A DNA stretch of 64,000 bases from Clostridiales bacterium (GCA_003150355.1 QAMJ01000011.1:186001-250000); one strand, 5' to 3'. Shown: positions 17,344 through 25,929, numbered from the stretch's first letter. Numbers and translations: made by a program. Notes: a model not told the origin generated them from the sequence alone.

Positions 17344-18543
17344 TTGAAGCTTTCATCAAAAATGGAACTCTGCGGCCTTTCCCCCATGCGTAAATTCGCA
17401 AGCTATGCGGCAAAGGCCGAAGAACGCGGTATTAAAATTTATCATCTGAACATCGGCCAGCCCGACGTTAAAACGCCTGACGTATTTTTCAAAGCGCTCC
17501 GAGATTTCACCGAGCCCGTGCTCGCCTACGCGCCGTCTGTCGGCATGCCCAAGTTCCTTGACGCAGTGCAGCATTACTACTCCCGCATAGGCGTGGAGCT
17601 TGAGCACAGCGATATCCTGCCCACCACCGGCGGCAGCGAGGCTCTGCAGCTGACGATGGCCTGCCTGCTCGACGACGGCGACGAGATCATCATCCCGGAA
17701 CCTTTCTATCCGAACTACCACACCTCCGTCACCCTCGCGGGCGCGACTATCCGCCCCGTGCCGACCGATCCCGAGGAGGGCTATTTCTACGCCGACCGCG
17801 AGAGGATCGAGGCGCGCATAAACGAGCACACCCGCGCCATAATGATAACGAACCCCGGCAACCCGACCGGCAACGTGCTCACTCCGGAGCAGCTGCACCT
17901 GATGCTCGACATTGCGAAGGAGCATGACCTCTTCATCGTCTGCGACGAGGTGTACAGAGAGTTCACCTACGGCGGCGAGCACCTCACGAGCGCATTGCAG
18001 TACAAGGGCTACGAGGACAACGTCATTGTTATCGACTCGATATCCAAGCGCTTCTCCGCATGCGGTGCGCGCGTCGGTATGGTCATCTCGAAGAACAAGG
18101 ACTTCATGGCTCAGGCGCTCAAATGGTGCCAGTGCCGCCTGTGCTCGGCAACAGTCGAGCAGGTCGCCGCGGCTGAACTCTACACGCTCGACCCGAGCTA
18201 CTTCGACGCTGTGCGCGATGAGTACCGCCACCGCCGCGACACGCTTGTCTCCAAGCTGCACGAGATCCCCGGCGTCGTCTGCGAGACGCCGAGAGGCGCG
18301 TTCTACGCGATGGTGTCCCTGCCGATAGACGACGCGGATAAGTTCCAGCTGTTCCTGCTCAATGAGTTCGACGACAACAAGGAGACCGTGCTCATGGCCT
18401 GCGGCGAGCCGTTCTACGCCACTCCCGGCAAGGGTCTCAACGAGGTGCGCATGGCCTACACCATAAACGCCGAGGACATCTCCCGCGCGATCGATATACT
18501 CGCTGTCGCAATAAAGGCGTACAACGAAAAGTACGGGAAGTAA
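17344..18543 (+). CDS. Class I/II pyridoxal-phosphate aminotransferase
   Basis: 399 residues, AspC-like fold type I. It carries NIGQPDVKTPD, TTGGSEALQLTM (phosphate-binding turn), ITNPGNPTGNVLT, FIVCDEVYREF and the PLP lysine in IDSISKRFSACGARVG; the C-terminal arginine segment is NEVRMAYT. Substrate is not decided by these motifs; aspartate or an aromatic/branched amino acid are the usual options. The start is TTG at 17344, because AAAGGAG lies 8 nt before it and the residues upstream are not family sequence. Confidence 0.9.
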   Translation: MKLSSKMELCGLSPMRKFASYAAKAEERGIKIYHLNIGQPDVKTPDVFFKALRDFTEPVLAYAPSVGMPKFLDAVQHYYSRIGVELEHSDILPTTGGSEALQLTMACLLDDGDEIIIPEPFYPNYHTSVTLAGATIRPVPTDPEEGYFYADRERIEARINEHTRAIMITNPGNPTGNVLTPEQLHLMLDIAKEHDLFIVCDEVYREFTYGGEHLTSALQYKGYEDNVIVIDSISKRFSACGARVGMVISKNKDFMAQALKWCQCRLCSATVEQVAAAELYTLDPSYFDAVRDEYRHRRDTLVSKLHEIPGVVCETPRGAFYAMVSLPIDDADKFQLFLLNEFDDNKETVLMACGEPFYATPGKGLNEVRMAYTINAEDISRAIDILAVAIKAYNEKYGK

Positions 18544-18558
18544 ACGAATAATATACAA

Positions 18559-18597
18559 ACATCGCCGCTCCGAATCGGGGCGGCGATGTGGTTTTTT
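18559..18597 (+). terminator. Terminator of the aminotransferase gene
   Basis: 14-bp stem (ACATCGCCGCTCCG with one G-T pair) followed by a run of seven T, 16 nt after the stop. A second small inverted repeat, CCTCTCCC-ATA-GGGAGAGG, lies at 18620-18638. Confidence 0.85.
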
Positions 18598-18769
18598 TGC
18601 AATGTGCGGTGTGCGGTGCCCTCTCCCATAGGGAGAGGCAAGGGGTACCCGTACGGTACACCAAATTAACCTTTTTCTATCTTATCACACGAAATTTAAT
18701 GATACAAGAACAGGCATTGCAGATCATCACGCTGTGCCTGTTAACTGTCTAATGCGGAGGTGTGTACGG

Positions 18770-20470
18770 TCAAAGACGGAGCAGATTGTCTGTGTTTTTT
18801 CTCATCTCGCTTATGTTCAGCTTCCCGCTGGGCGCAACGGGAAGCGCGTCACTATAAAGCCGGAGCAGAAGCGGCTGATGATCCGCGTCCAGTTTCTTGG
18901 CGCAATGCTCCTTTATCATACGAAGAACCTGTTCCTGATTGGTACCGTCAACAAGGACGGTATGGCAAATGTGCGTCACAACGCCGTCAAGCTCATGGGC
19001 AAGTGCCTTGCACTGCCGAACCTGCGGGATATCCAGAACTGCCCGCTCAATGTCAAACAGGTAAACCGTCCTGCCGCTCGAATTGATATAGGAATCGCTG
19101 ATCCGTCCGCTGACGTATACATTCCCGTCCTCTGCAACATAGCCCATGTCTCCGGTGCATGCCCAGACGTTCCCGTGCGCATCGGTATGGAAATACTTGG
19201 CGGTCTCGGATGGCTTTTTATAGTAGCCCAGCATACGGCAGGGCGTCAGAACGCGGAGCTCGCCACGCTCGCCATAGCGCTTTTCCGCTCCGGTCTCAAT
19301 GTCAAACGCGGCCACCGTCACATGGGGCATGGGAATACCGGCAGAGCCCACGGTATTGATACGCTCGCAGGAATAGGTGACTGTTCCGCCGCACTCGCAC
19401 ATGCCGTAGCCTTTATGCAGGCCGCGCAGGTTCCCGTTATCGGCAAGCCATTTGTTATACTTTTCCTCCGCGACAGGGGCAACATATTCGCCGCCCGCGC
19501 ACAGATACATAAAATGCTTATACGCTCCCGCGCGCGGCTGCTTATTCATCAGGTAGTCCAGCAGCCCCATCGCCGTTACAAGGAAGTTTGGCTTATACCT
19601 CAAAATGTGGCGGCGGAACAGCTCAAAATCGTACACCGGTTCGAGCATGACAACGATCCCAAACGCAAGCGGAGTCAGCATCGTCACGCTTATCCCTGTG
19701 GAGAACCAGATGGGGATCTGCGCAAAATAAATATCCTGCCGCTTAAAGCCGAAGCCGCCATTTTCGTATTCGCATATCGTGGCGTTAATACCGTCGTTGG
19801 TGAGCTGGATGCCCTTTGACGCACCGGTCGTACCGGAAGAAAAGACCATGATGGCAGGCTTCTGCTTTTCATAGGGTGCGATTTCATATGCAGTTCCCTG
19901 TCCCTGACGGATGAACGTGTTCCAGCTTATCGTTCCGGGAATCGGCTTCGCTTTCTTTGCCAGACGCGCAAATGCTCCAAGCGAATTGACTGCCGGGCAT
20001 GTGACCACGTGTCTGACAGCGGTCTTGAGGATCACATTATGCACGACGGGATAGAGCTCATTGACCACAAGCAGCACATCCGCCTCCATCTCGTTGACGC
20101 GCTCCGTCAGCCGTGCTTCGCTGAAAGTGGGGTTGAGCATCCCCGCGTTCGCACCAAGCTTATTGAGGGCAAGGATCGTATAGATCGCTTCCGGGACGGC
20201 GGGCATACAGACCGCGGCATTGTCGCCGTTCTTCACGCCTAAATGCGCCAATGCCCGGGCAGTCCTGTCAACTTCAGAAAATAGCTTTCCATAGGATATC
20301 TTCTTTCCGAAGTAGAGCAGCGCCGTGTCGTCAGGATGAGCTTTGTTGCGCTCATAGATGTTTTCCCACACGGTACACGCCGGCAGTGGGGCGCGGCAGG
20401 CGGCCTCAGAATAATACTGCTGCCATGGTTTGTCGATGGACGGGTATCCCGTCAGTTCTCTCTCGTTCAT
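18770..20470 (-). CDS. AMP-binding (acyl-CoA synthetase type) ligase
   Basis: 566 residues, ANL superfamily. It activates a carboxylate as acyl-AMP, usually then forming acyl-CoA. Motifs: MVFSSGTTGASKGIQ (P-loop), YGMCECGGTVTY, CTGDMGYVAEDGNVYVSGR (hinge), and the catalytic lysine in PVAPSGKLNISE. The substrate is unknown. I start at ATG 20470 with GGAG 9 nt upstream; an in-frame TTG 15 nt earlier overlaps that site. It stands alone, divergent from the small XRE gene, with a perfect palindrome over its promoter. Confidence 0.88.
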   Translation of the reverse strand: MNERELTGYPSIDKPWQQYYSEAACRAPLPACTVWENIYERNKAHPDDTALLYFGKKISYGKLFSEVDRTARALAHLGVKNGDNAAVCMPAVPEAIYTILALNKLGANAGMLNPTFSEARLTERVNEMEADVLLVVNELYPVVHNVILKTAVRHVVTCPAVNSLGAFARLAKKAKPIPGTISWNTFIRQGQGTAYEIAPYEKQKPAIMVFSSGTTGASKGIQLTNDGINATICEYENGGFGFKRQDIYFAQIPIWFSTGISVTMLTPLAFGIVVMLEPVYDFELFRRHILRYKPNFLVTAMGLLDYLMNKQPRAGAYKHFMYLCAGGEYVAPVAEEKYNKWLADNGNLRGLHKGYGMCECGGTVTYSCERINTVGSAGIPMPHVTVAAFDIETGAEKRYGERGELRVLTPCRMLGYYKKPSETAKYFHTDAHGNVWACTGDMGYVAEDGNVYVSGRISDSYINSSGRTVYLFDIERAVLDIPQVRQCKALAHELDGVVTHICHTVLVDGTNQEQVLRMIKEHCAKKLDADHQPLLLRLYSDALPVAPSGKLNISEMRKNTDNLLRL

Positions 20471-20550
20471 TCTCTCTGACTCCAATACTATTTAATAAAT
20501 TAATAAAGCACCGGCTCGGGTAAGCTCCATCGCCGGTGCTGTTTTCGTGG

Positions 20551-20590
20551 ATTAACCCTTTTGAGATAATTATAACTCAAAAGGGTTAAT
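20551..20590. promoter_or_regulatory. Perfect 15-bp inverted repeat, likely operator
   Basis: ATTAACCCTTTTGAG, 10-nt AT-rich centre, exact complement. It covers the spacer and -10 of the ligase promoter and lies 53 nt before the divergent XRE regulator gene. The arms could also form an RNA hairpin, but the position over a promoter favours an operator. Confidence 0.65.
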
Positions 20591-20598
20591 CATTTCAA
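20569..20598 (-). promoter_or_regulatory. Promoter of the AMP-binding ligase
   Basis: TTGAAA, 18-nt spacer, TATAAT on the minus strand. The -10 is in the loop of the palindrome. Confidence 0.65.
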
Positions 20599-20642
20599 GT
20601 TCTTTTGTTTATGCTCTTTCTGAAAAGGAGGGCATAAGCGGT

Positions 20643-20885
20643 ATGAATATCGGAGAGGCCGTCAGGGAACGGATCATCGAACTATGCAGAGAACGAGACA
20701 TTTCCATCAACAAGCTGTGCAGCATGAGCGGCGTCACACAATCGACCGTCAACAACATTGTCAGCGGGCGCAACAACAGCGCAACGATCTCGACAATTAA
20801 AAAGCTGTGCGACGGACTCGGGATCACGATACAGGATTTCTTCAACGCGAGCCTGTTCATGGATCTGGATCAGGAGGTGGAATAG
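20643..20885 (+). CDS. Small XRE-family regulator
   Basis: 80 residues, a single Cro/C1-type HTH domain and little more: INKLCSMSGVTQSTVNNIVSGRNN is the helix-turn-helix in two parts, and IQDFF closes the domain. AAGGAGG precedes the ATG by about 10 nt. Being divergent from the AMP-binding ligase with a palindrome between them, it probably controls that gene and perhaps itself. Confidence 0.85.
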   Translation: MNIGEAVRERIIELCRERDISINKLCSMSGVTQSTVNNIVSGRNNSATISTIKKLCDGLGITIQDFFNASLFMDLDQEVE

Positions 20886-20896
20886 ATATAAAGGAA

Positions 20897-20928
20897 AAAG
20901 TGACTGCATGATATGCAGCCACTTTTTT
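20897..20928 (+). terminator. Terminator of the small XRE gene
   Basis: Stem AAAGTG and CTGCAT with one internal mismatch, 3-nt loop, then six T. 12 nt after the stop. Confidence 0.8.
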
Positions 20929-20964
20929 AAGGCTCGGGGCGTTTATCTCCCCGGGTGCGGTGCC

Positions 20965-21501
20965 TTATCTGACACCGGCGGCGGAGAAAACGCTCTGTGC
21001 CGCCGCAAAGGCGGCGTCGCTCCAGGGGTATGCGCAGTCGGTGCTGCCGGACTCATCGAGCAGCTCCTGCGCGTTATCCTGCGAGAGGGACTCGCAACTG
21101 GAAGCGACAAGATCCATGCACTCACTGAACAAGGAGAGCGCATCCTCAGTTGCAGCGCTCTTCCATGTCTCTACCGCGGCGGCGATACCGTCGGCGTCAA
21201 GCGGGGTCTCCGCCGCCCAGTCGAGCAGCATTGCCGCGCACTTTATGCCTCTGAGCGAGCAGCCGGAGGAACCGGGCTGAACATCGTTCACCGCATAGTC
21301 GAGCACGACGCCGAGAGAGTCAGCGGACTCCGTGGACGCAGCAGTATCGGCTGTGCTCGCCGGGGTTTCAACTGCCGGGGCGGCAGTCTCGGCCGCGGGA
21401 GTCGGGTCAACATAGACGACCTCGCCCGTGCCCTCTCCGCCGCAGGCGCACAGCGCGAGCGCCATCGAAAGGACAAGAATAAAAGCAAATGTCTTTTTCA
21501 T
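20965..21501 (-). CDS. Predicted lipoprotein of unknown function
   Basis: 178 residues. MKKTFAFILVLSMALALCAC is a lipoprotein signal peptide with the lipidated cysteine near residue 18-20. A low-complexity linker rich in Ala, Thr, Pro and Glu (residues 30-60) follows, typical of Oscillospiraceae lipoproteins, then a helical C-terminal domain with four cysteines and no motif I recognise. AAGGAGG lies 7 nt before the ATG. It stands alone, convergent with the XRE gene. Confidence 0.75.
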   Translation of the reverse strand: MKKTFAFILVLSMALALCACGGEGTGEVVYVDPTPAAETAAPAVETPASTADTAASTESADSLGVVLDYAVNDVQPGSSGCSLRGIKCAAMLLDWAAETPLDADGIAAAVETWKSAATEDALSLFSECMDLVASSCESLSQDNAQELLDESGSTDCAYPWSDAAFAAAQSVFSAAGVR

Positions 21502-21697
21502 TTTATTGCCTCCTTGGGGATATGTGCCGCAGCCTCGCCGCGGCTGGTTCAGTGATACCACCGGCGTGGGGAAAAATCAATATAATTTTTATTAAGAAAG
21601 CTTCTTCCGTCTGTAAACAAATTCCTTGTCGGATATCACAAAATTCCCGCGCTGCCGTTGGACAGGTTCTACATTTTGGGAGATTCTGAAAATATGC

Positions 21698-21726
21698 TTG
21701 CAATTTCCGCGCGCAGCCCTTATAAT
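21698..21726 (+). promoter_or_regulatory. Promoter of pyrR-uraA
   Basis: TTGCAA, exact 17-nt spacer, TATAAT. The predicted transcript starts near 21733, giving a leader of about 135 nt before pyrR. Confidence 0.75.
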
Positions 21727-21748
21727 GACCGTCGAAAAGATTTTTAAG

Positions 21749-21847
21749 TTCGGTACAGAGAGACCGGCAAAATCGCTTATAGCTTACGGGTGCAGTGCGC
21801 CTGTGCTTTTGTGTGTCTTGCCGGATACCGGCAGGGCATTTATTTTT
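21749..21847 (+). promoter_or_regulatory. PyrR-type transcription attenuator upstream of pyrR
   Basis: Three mutually exclusive structures can be drawn. A PyrR-binding hairpin CGGT-ACAGAGAG-ACCG (21751-21766) has the CNGNGAG loop known from Bacillus PyrR sites. A terminator CTTGCCGG-ATA-CCGGCAGG (21817-21835) is followed by a T-rich tract (21839-21848). An antiterminator can form from CCGGCAA (21764-21770) with TTGCCGG (21818-21824), using bases of both other hairpins. With UMP, PyrR would hold the first hairpin and allow termination. Confidence 0.75.
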
Positions 21848-21867
21848 TGGCGAAAGGGGATACATCC

Positions 21868-22413
21868 ATGAGGCAGAAGGCTCAGATAATGGACGAGGCC
21901 GCGCTCGGCAGAGCTCTGATGCGCATATCCCATGAGATCACCGAGAAGAACCGAGGGGTAGATAACGTCGTCCTCGTCGGGATACGCCGCCGGGGCGAAC
22001 CGATCGCCTGCCGCATACGCGACAACATCAAGAAGATCGAGGGCGTTGAGCCGCCCTGCGGGAGCATCGACATAGGCTTCTACCGGGACGATCTCTCAAC
22101 GCTTGCCGAGAGCCCGGTCATCCGCAAGGCGGAGCTGCCTTTCGACGTGAACGACAGGGACGTTGTTCTCTGCGACGATGTACTTTACACCGGGCGCACG
22201 GCCAGAGCCGCCATTGAAGCGGTGTTCAGCTGCGGCCGCCCGCGCACGATACAGTTCGCGGTGCTGGTCGACAGAGGCCACAGAGAGCTGCCTATCCGCG
22301 CGGACTATGTCGGCAAGAACATCCCCACCTCGCACAGCGAGCTTATCGAGGTTCGCCTGCCGGAGTTCGACGGCGAGACGGGCGTGTACCTCATGGCGAT
22401 CGACGATAACTAA
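21868..22413 (+). CDS. pyrR: PyrR, bifunctional pyrimidine operon regulator / uracil phosphoribosyltransferase
   Basis: 181 residues, normal PyrR length. It binds pyr mRNA in a UMP-dependent way and has weak uracil phosphoribosyltransferase activity. The PRPP-binding loop is VVLCDDVLYTGRTARAA; VLVGIRRRGEPIA and VDRGHRELPIRADYVGKN are typical PyrR segments with the basic RNA-binding face. The ATG at 21868 has AAAGGGG upstream; longer in-frame starts lie in the attenuator. It heads an operon with uraA. Confidence 0.96.
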   Translation: MRQKAQIMDEAALGRALMRISHEITEKNRGVDNVVLVGIRRRGEPIACRIRDNIKKIEGVEPPCGSIDIGFYRDDLSTLAESPVIRKAELPFDVNDRDVVLCDDVLYTGRTARAAIEAVFSCGRPRTIQFAVLVDRGHRELPIRADYVGKNIPTSHSELIEVRLPEFDGETGVYLMAIDDN

Positions 22414-22464
22414 TTCAATACGGTAACACGCGGCTATGCCGCTGGTTATAAATTCAATTAAAAA

Positions 22465-22480
22465 ATCTACAGAGAGAGGT
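22465..22480 (+). promoter_or_regulatory. Second PyrR-like binding loop over the uraA ribosome binding site
   Basis: ATCT-ACAGAGAG-AGGT can form a 4-bp hairpin with the same 8-nt loop as the attenuator site. It includes the purine-rich Shine-Dalgarno of uraA (ends 7 nt before the ATG). A PyrR-bound form would hide the site. The loop match is exact; binding is inferred. Confidence 0.5.
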
Positions 22481-22487
22481 AAATTGA

Positions 22488-23828
22488 ATGAAAGACAAGA
22501 AAACCATTGACGGTCCCATTTTTGATGCGCGCGAGCTTGGCACTCCGCGCATGCTCATCCTCGGTCTGCAGCACATGTTCGCCATGTTCGGCGCGACCGT
22601 GCTCGTCCCCGCACTGACCGGACTTGACGTTGCCACCACGCTGCTGTTTGCCGGTCTCGGCACGTTGCTGTTCCACCTTATCACCAGGGGCGAAATTCCC
22701 GCGTTCCTCGGCTCCTCTTTCGCTTACCTCGCCGGTTACTGGGCAATCGCTCCCAACGGCGAAGCCGAGCTGCTGCCCTACGCCTGCTTCGGCGTCGCAG
22801 TCTCCGGCCTTATGTATGTCATCCTCGCTGCAATAATCAAGAGCTTCGGCGTGAAGAAGGTCATGCGCTTCTTCCCCCCGATCGTCACCGGCCCGATCAT
22901 CATCGCCATCGGCCTGATCCTCTCCTCCTCCGCTATCAACAACTGCGAAGCCAACTGGCTCGTCGCGGTCGTCGCGATAGTCGTGGTCGTCGCATGCAAC
23001 ATGTGGGGCAAGGGCATGATAAAGATCATCCCCATCCTCATAGGCGTCCTCACCTCCTACGTTGTCTCCATGATCGTCGACCCCGCCTCCCGCGCTGTCG
23101 TTGCGCAGAAGGTCAGTGAAGCGGCATGGATCGGCATCCCCGTTCACAAGGAAGCCACCGTATTCGGCCTGCTCTCCGGCAGCTTCGATTCCGGCATGCT
23201 CGTCACTGCCTGTGTCACCATCGTTCCCCTCGCCATCGCGACCATGATGGAGCACGTCGGCGATATCTGCGCCATCTCCTCCACCGTCGGCAAGAACTAC
23301 ATCGTCGAGCCCGGCCTGAACCGCACCCTCATGGGCGACGGCCTTGCAACCACCCTCGCCTCCCTCTTCGGCGCCCCCGCAAACACCACCTACGGCGAGA
23401 ACACCGGCGTGCTCGCACTCTCCAAGGTCTATGACCCGCGCGTCATCCGCCTCGCGGCGCTCTTCGCGATAATCCTCAGCTTCTGCCCGAAGTTCGCAGC
23501 CCTCGTCACCGCAATGCCCACCGCCACCATTGGCGGCGTGTCCATGATCCTCTACGGTATGATCTCCGCCGTCGGCGTGCGCAACGTCGTTGAGAACCGC
23601 GTCGACTTCACCAACACCCGCAACGTCATCATCGCGGCGCTCATCCTCGTGCTCGCGCTCGGCATCTCCAACAGCACTGCCGGTGCCGTGCACATCGGCT
23701 CGGTCAGCCTCTCCGGTCTCGCCGTCGCGTCCTTCGTCGGCATCCTTGTCAACGCCATCCTCCCCGGCAAGGACTACGAGTTCGGCGTCGACATTCAGGG
23801 CGACACCTCCGTCAACTTCAAGGTCTGA
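22488..23828 (+). CDS. uraA: Uracil permease
   Basis: 446 residues, nucleobase:cation symporter-2 family with about 14 membrane segments. It imports uracil with a proton. Family motifs: LGLQHMFAMFGATVLVP at the N-terminus, FLGSSFAYLAGY, ATMMEHVGDICAISS (the glutamate binding uracil) and GAPANTTYGENTGVLALSK. The start ATG follows GAGAGAGG. The product's substrate fits PyrR control. A terminator lies 33 nt downstream. Confidence 0.95.
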   Translation: MKDKKTIDGPIFDARELGTPRMLILGLQHMFAMFGATVLVPALTGLDVATTLLFAGLGTLLFHLITRGEIPAFLGSSFAYLAGYWAIAPNGEAELLPYACFGVAVSGLMYVILAAIIKSFGVKKVMRFFPPIVTGPIIIAIGLILSSSAINNCEANWLVAVVAIVVVVACNMWGKGMIKIIPILIGVLTSYVVSMIVDPASRAVVAQKVSEAAWIGIPVHKEATVFGLLSGSFDSGMLVTACVTIVPLAIATMMEHVGDICAISSTVGKNYIVEPGLNRTLMGDGLATTLASLFGAPANTTYGENTGVLALSKVYDPRVIRLAALFAIILSFCPKFAALVTAMPTATIGGVSMILYGMISAVGVRNVVENRVDFTNTRNVIIAALILVLALGISNSTAGAVHIGSVSLSGLAVASFVGILVNAILPGKDYEFGVDIQGDTSVNFKV

Positions 23829-23855
23829 TAAGTATAAAATCTGATAAGTATAAAA
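23824..23855 (+). repeat. Tandem 16-nt duplication across the uraA stop
   Basis: TCTGATAAGTATAAAA occurs twice with no gap; the first copy contains the uraA TGA stop. It looks like a recent slippage duplication. Confidence 0.85.
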
Positions 23856-23861
23856 ATAGTA

Positions 23862-23897
23862 GTGCGCGCTGCGAAATGCAGCGCGCACGTTATTTTT
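23862..23897 (+). terminator. Terminator of pyrR-uraA
   Basis: Perfect 11-bp stem GTGCGCGCTGC with GAAAT loop, then GTTATTTTTAT. Confidence 0.85.
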
Positions 23898-24064
23898 ATA
23901 TAATGACCGGCAGTGTGGTTCCGCACAGCGTTCTGCGATATCTTTACTCCCCTCCCGCAACCAAACATAACAAAACTCCGCAAAATCTGTTATCTGCGGT
24001 TGATTGAAAACCGCCGCGTTTGGTTGCATAATTCATACAAATAAAACTTCGGGAGGAAAACAAT

Positions 24065-24787
24065 ATGAGCGTCGCAGAGGTGCATGACCTCAACAAGACA
24101 TATCCCGCTTTCGCGCTGAAGAGGGCATCGTTCAGCATCGAAGAGGGCAGGATAACCGGCTTCATCGGCAGAAATGGCGCCGGGAAGACCACAACCATAA
24201 AATCCATGCTGAACCTTGTCCACCCGGACAGCGGCGAAATTTTCTATTTCGGCAAGCCCCTTGCGGAAAACGAAACCGAGATCAAAAAGCTCATCGGCTA
24301 TTCCACCGGTGCCGTCAACTGGTACCCGCGCAAAAAACTCAAGGACGTCATCGCAGTCGTGAAGCGCTGCTATGACACATGGGACGAGGACGCCTACCGC
24401 CGGTACCTCGCGCTCTTCGCGCTCGATGAAAACAAGACCGCGCTCGAAATGTCCGAGGGCATGCGTGTCAAGTATAATCTCCTCGTTGCGCTATCGCACA
24501 ACGCCAGAGTGCTGATCCTTGACGAGCCCACGAGCGGACTCGACCCGTTTTCGAGAGACGAACTGCTCGGACTGTTCGCGGAGCTCAAGAGCCACGGCGT
24601 CGCGGTATTCTTCTCCACGCATATCATTTCCGATATTGAAAAGTGCGCTGACGACATCGTCTACATATCCAAGGGAGAGATAGTCGCGGCGCTTCCCAAG
24701 GCCGAATTTGTCAGCCGCTTCTCCAAAGACGGCGAGACTATCGAGGAGACCATACTGCGCATGGAAAGGGGCGGGAACAATGCGTGA
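24065..24787 (+). CDS. ABC transporter ATP-binding protein
   Basis: 240 residues. Walker A GRNGAGKTTT near residue 38, Walker B VLILDEPTSGLDP, H-loop STHIISDIEKC. The signature is the degenerate MSEGMRVKYNLL form seen in small-substrate exporter ATPases of the YhcH/PSM-exporter type. The gene overlaps the permease by 8 nt and the next gene is an HTH-AbrB regulator. Substrate is unknown; export of a peptide or a role in envelope stress are the common cases. Confidence 0.9.
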   Translation: MSVAEVHDLNKTYPAFALKRASFSIEEGRITGFIGRNGAGKTTTIKSMLNLVHPDSGEIFYFGKPLAENETEIKKLIGYSTGAVNWYPRKKLKDVIAVVKRCYDTWDEDAYRRYLALFALDENKTALEMSEGMRVKYNLLVALSHNARVLILDEPTSGLDPFSRDELLGLFAELKSHGVAVFFSTHIISDIEKCADDIVYISKGEIVAALPKAEFVSRFSKDGETIEETILRMERGGNNA

Positions 24788-25433
24788 AATCATGATAAAG
24801 GAACTTCGGCTCAGCGCCTCCGCGCTCTCTTACTTGTTCATTGCTTTCGGGCTGATGTTCTTCGTACCGGGCTATCCGATCCTGTGCGGCGTGTTCTTCG
24901 TCACGCTCGGCATATTCCAGAGCTTTCAGAGCGCACGGGAGGCCAACGACATTCTCTTTTCCGCGCTGCTGCCTTTCGCCAAGCGCGACGTCGTAAAGGG
25001 CAAGTATCTCTTCGTCTGCTTTATCGAGCTGTGCTCGTTGCTGGTCATGGGCATTGCTGTTATAATAAGGATGACTCTTCTCTCCGGCTCCGCGGTGTAC
25101 CGTGCGAACGCCCTGATGAACGCAAACCCCTTTGCCCTCGGTATGGCATTTCTCATCTTCGCGCTCTTCAACGCGATCTTTGTCGGCGGCTTCTTCAAGA
25201 CCGCGTACAAGTTCAGCCGCCCGTTCGTCGCATATATCGTCGTGTCGTTTATATGCGTCGGTCTCGGCGAGGCGCTGCATCATTTCCCCGGCCTCGAAGC
25301 GCTGAACGCCTTTGGGACGGACTTCCTGCCGCTTCAGCTTGCGCTGCTCGCTCTCGGCATCCTCGCCTACGCGCTCATCACGTGGCTCTCGTTCAGAAGA
25401 GCCTGCCGGAGCTTTGAAAAAATCGATCTGTAA
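24780..25433 (+). CDS. ABC-2 type permease subunit
   Basis: 217 residues, six predicted membrane segments (for example YLFIAFGLMFFVPGYPILC, LCSLLVMGIAVIIRM, LALLALGILAYALITWL). The ALLPFAKRDVVKGKYLF segment between the second and third helices is the conserved cytoplasmic loop of this ABC-2 subfamily. I start at ATG 24780, inside the ATPase gene, not at the earlier in-frame GTG-like start, because the family sequence begins at MREIMIKELRL. It pairs with the preceding ATPase. Confidence 0.85.
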   Translation: MREIMIKELRLSASALSYLFIAFGLMFFVPGYPILCGVFFVTLGIFQSFQSAREANDILFSALLPFAKRDVVKGKYLFVCFIELCSLLVMGIAVIIRMTLLSGSAVYRANALMNANPFALGMAFLIFALFNAIFVGGFFKTAYKFSRPFVAYIVVSFICVGLGEALHHFPGLEALNAFGTDFLPLQLALLALGILAYALITWLSFRRACRSFEKIDL

Positions 25434-25446
25434 AGGACGGTAACAC

Positions 25447-25887
25447 ATGCTCAAGGAAAACCTTGTGATCCTCCGCAATATCCACGGCTATTCTCAGGAG
25501 GAGATCGCGGAAAAGATAAACATCTCCCGCCAGGCATACGCCAAGTGGGAGACCGGCGCGACCGTGCCGGACATCGAGAAGTGCAGCCTGCTCGCTGCCG
25601 TCTACGGCGTGACGATCGACAGCCTCATCAAGACCGAGACCGCCGACGGCATCGGCACGATCCCGCCCGCGCCAAAAGGCAAGAACATCTGGGGCTCCGT
25701 CACGGTGAGCGATCGCGGGCAGATCGTCATCCCCAAGGACGCGCGCGACAAGTTCGGACTCACAGGCGGCACGCGCCTTATCGTCCTCAGCGACGAGGCG
25801 GGCATCGCCCTCATCCCGGCGGAGCGCTTCGAGCGCAGCATGAAAATGGCGATGGAATTTGCCTCGATGCAGAATAAGGCAGACTAA
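25447..25887 (+). CDS. Transcriptional regulator: XRE HTH fused to SpoVT/AbrB domain
   Basis: 146 residues. Residues 1-62 are a Cro/C1 HTH (GYSQEEIAEKINISRQAYAK then WETGATVPD). Residues 78-125 are a swapped-hairpin AbrB fold (VTVSDRGQIVIPKDARDKFG then GTRLIVLSDEAGIALIP). So two DNA-binding modules lie in one chain. It is 13 nt downstream of the ABC permease and probably controls this exporter. A terminator follows directly. Confidence 0.88.
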   Translation: MLKENLVILRNIHGYSQEEIAEKINISRQAYAKWETGATVPDIEKCSLLAAVYGVTIDSLIKTETADGIGTIPPAPKGKNIWGSVTVSDRGQIVIPKDARDKFGLTGGTRLIVLSDEAGIALIPAERFERSMKMAMEFASMQNKAD

Positions 25888-25895
25888 GATACCGC

Positions 25896-25929
25896 AAAGG
25901 CTCTCCTTGCATATAGGGAGAGCCTTTTT
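25896..25929 (+). terminator. Terminator of the ABC exporter operon
   Basis: Stem AAAGGCTCTCC with exact complement, loop of 10 nt, then TTTTT. Confidence 0.85.
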
